From: Flavobacteriales bacterium
GTDB taxonomy: Bacteria; Bacteroidota; Bacteroidia; Flavobacteriales_D; Sanyastnellaceae
Direction: 5' to 3'
DNA: 8,499 nt
Assembly: GCA_947460525.1 (NCBI GenBank)
Contig: CANHIV010000022.1
Span: forward strand, 1-8,499
Both the position numbers and the translations under genes were made by a program. The notes under the pieces are model-generated. The model was not told the origin of the DNA, ran no database searches, and worked only from the letters and a program-made list of their open reading frames with translations. Positions 7,277-8,499 of the stretch are shown one piece after another (the stretch's first letter is position 1; every line of letters starts with the position of its first letter).

Positions 7277-8485
7277 ATGCCGCAGCAAGAGTTGAATTTG
7301 CAAGTAAAAAAATCTGGAGGTCGTTTGGCCTTCATCGATTTGGCTCGATCTATCGCCATTTTTATGATGTTGGAAGGGCACATTACTGGAGAATTGCTGT
7401 CCACCCAATATCGCGCAGAGAACTCCTCTTTTTATCAGTTGTGGCGCCAATTGCACGGCTATACCTCTCCATTGTTTTTTACCATTTCAGGATTGGTTTT
7501 TGCCTATTTGCTCACACAGCCCATTGAATCAGTTCCCATTTGGAAACACCCCAGGGTGAAGAAAGGATTAAAGCGAGTGTTGGAATTATTGGCTTGGGGC
7601 TATTTGTTGCAATTTCATTTTAAGAATTTTATCATCTGTCAATGGGAGGGAAGTAGCTTCAATACAGATTGGTTCATGGCCTTTCACGTGTTGCAATCCA
7701 TTGCGGTTGCATTGTTGCTGCTAATCGGCGCTTTTTTCATTGCTAAGTTTTCTCGGATTCCGTTTTATGTTATTGCTTTTTTAGCGAGCGTTGTTGTTTT
7801 TGGATGCAACGGTGTTTTAGAAACTTACGTAAGAAGTCAAAAAGCGCTTTTGGCTTCGGGGGCAATAGAACAGATGCGTTATTGGCCATCACATGCTCCT
7901 CGGATTATTCAGAATATGTTTTTCGGGATGTACTCTGAATTTAGCTTTGTTCGTTTTTCAGGTTATGCGCTATTGGGCGGCGCATTGGGTCATTTTATTC
8001 GGTTGAATCAACGACACGTATTGAGTTTTACTTTCGGATTTACACTATTCGCACTGGGGTATGTTTTGAAAAGAGATGTCTATTACATGCTAGAGGCCAT
8101 AGATTATGCGCTGATAGATTGGGGTTGGCAAACGTCAATGCATCAAATGGCCAACAAAGATTCCCTTATTGGACTGAGCATGGTGCTTTGTCTTTTGGGG
8201 ATATTGGTGATTATCAATCGACTTGTTGAAATTCCCAAGAGTTTATTTTTAAAAATGGGTCAAAATACCTTCCCCATTTATATTATCCATGTCATCATTA
8301 TCTATGAGGGACTCTTGGGAATAGGTTTGCCATTGGAGAAGTACAAGGACTTTCTTACTCCCCTTCAATCTTGGATGATATCGCTATTTATCATCTCTTG
8401 GTTTTTTGTTTTGATTGCTTTTTGGGAGAGAATAGAGCAAAATGGGAAGTCCCTAATTAGCAGAATTAGAAATTATAAAAAATGA
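7277..8485 (+). CDS. Multi-pass membrane protein, HGSNAT/DUF1624-like acyltransferase family
   Basis: This 402-residue integral membrane protein has about ten hydrophobic segments (roughly 17-34, 63-80, 100-115, 133-156, 161-178, 225-241, 247-263, 298-314, 331-350 and 364-383). The N-terminal signature RLAFIDLARSIAIFMMLEGH (16-35) followed by GYTSPLFFTISGLVFAYLL (61-79) matches the heparan-alpha-glucosaminide N-acetyltransferase-like family (DUF1624), where an Arg/His-bearing first helix is typical. FHVLQSIAVALLL (136-148) and the late MGQNTFPIYIIHVI (327-340) also fit this family and the related acyltransferase-3 family. Members are thought to pass acyl groups across the membrane to sugars or other envelope acceptors. 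The acceptor here is unknown. The ATG lies two bases after the M14 stop, with no Shine-Dalgarno sequence, suggesting coupled translation. OpgC- or AT3-type activity is an alternative. Confidence 0.75.
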   Translation: MPQQELNLQVKKSGGRLAFIDLARSIAIFMMLEGHITGELLSTQYRAENSSFYQLWRQLHGYTSPLFFTISGLVFAYLLTQPIESVPIWKHPRVKKGLKRVLELLAWGYLLQFHFKNFIICQWEGSSFNTDWFMAFHVLQSIAVALLLLIGAFFIAKFSRIPFYVIAFLASVVVFGCNGVLETYVRSQKALLASGAIEQMRYWPSHAPRIIQNMFFGMYSEFSFVRFSGYALLGGALGHFIRLNQRHVLSFTFGFTLFALGYVLKRDVYYMLEAIDYALIDWGWQTSMHQMANKDSLIGLSMVLCLLGILVIINRLVEIPKSLFLKMGQNTFPIYIIHVIIIYEGLLGIGLPLEKYKDFLTPLQSWMISLFIISWFFVLIAFWERIEQNGKSLISRIRNYKK

Positions 8486-8499
8486 TCACTGTCATCAAG
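8482..8499 (+). CDS. Possible 5' end of the next gene (six codons, cut by window edge)
   Basis: An ATG at 8482-8484 overlaps the TGA of the acyltransferase-like gene (8483-8485), in the same ATGA arrangement as the ftsB/PorE-like junction. The frame reads M-I-T-V-I-K to the right edge without a stop. Six codons cannot establish a gene or a function. The call rests on the overlap and on the tight spacing of the preceding pair. Confidence 0.35.

Overview
The window looks like chromosomal DNA from a member of the Bacteroidota. It encodes a secreted TPR / PD40-propeller / OmpA-like protein of the PorE type, a short DivIC/FtsB-type protein with the typical Bacteroidota C-terminal signature, and genes with little Shine-Dalgarno sequence. 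One perfect TAnnTTTG box, the -7 consensus of that phylum, lies upstream of one gene. No rRNA, tRNA, CRISPR array, insertion sequence or phage gene was seen. Coding density is high, and no gene-free stretch is longer than about 105 bases.

Left part (1-3250). The 5' end of a mutS2-type gene runs leftward off the window edge. A 91-base divergent gap separates it from a rightward pair: an ftsB/divIC-like division gene, then a large PorE-like envelope protein gene that overlaps it by four bases (ATGA). The gap holds a small perfect hairpin and a seven-codon mini-ORF just before ftsB. The pair ends in a strong hairpin whose arms include the stop codons of both converging genes, so it should terminate transcription in both directions.

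Middle (3249-5656, leftward). A small SRPBCC/AHSA1-fold protein gene lies 47 bases upstream of a complete acetyl-CoA synthetase (acs). The two are probably co-transcribed. Acs activates acetate to acetyl-CoA and retains its key motifs, including the catalytic lysine and the acetate-pocket tryptophan.

Right part (5657-8499, rightward). A divergent regulatory gap contains a tandem imperfect repeat, TCAAAGGTACA and TCAAGGTACA, spaced by three bases. It overlaps a candidate promoter for the SRPBCC gene. Next come a secreted M14-family zinc carboxypeptidase and, two bases after its stop, a multi-pass membrane protein resembling the HGSNAT/DUF1624 acyltransferase-like family. The last 18 bases probably begin a third gene through another ATGA overlap. 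The peptidase, membrane acyltransferase and unseen third gene form the least explained unit here and are the best candidate for an uncharacterised envelope-modification operon. Most other content is core housekeeping, and I do not see clear proof of a wholly new system.
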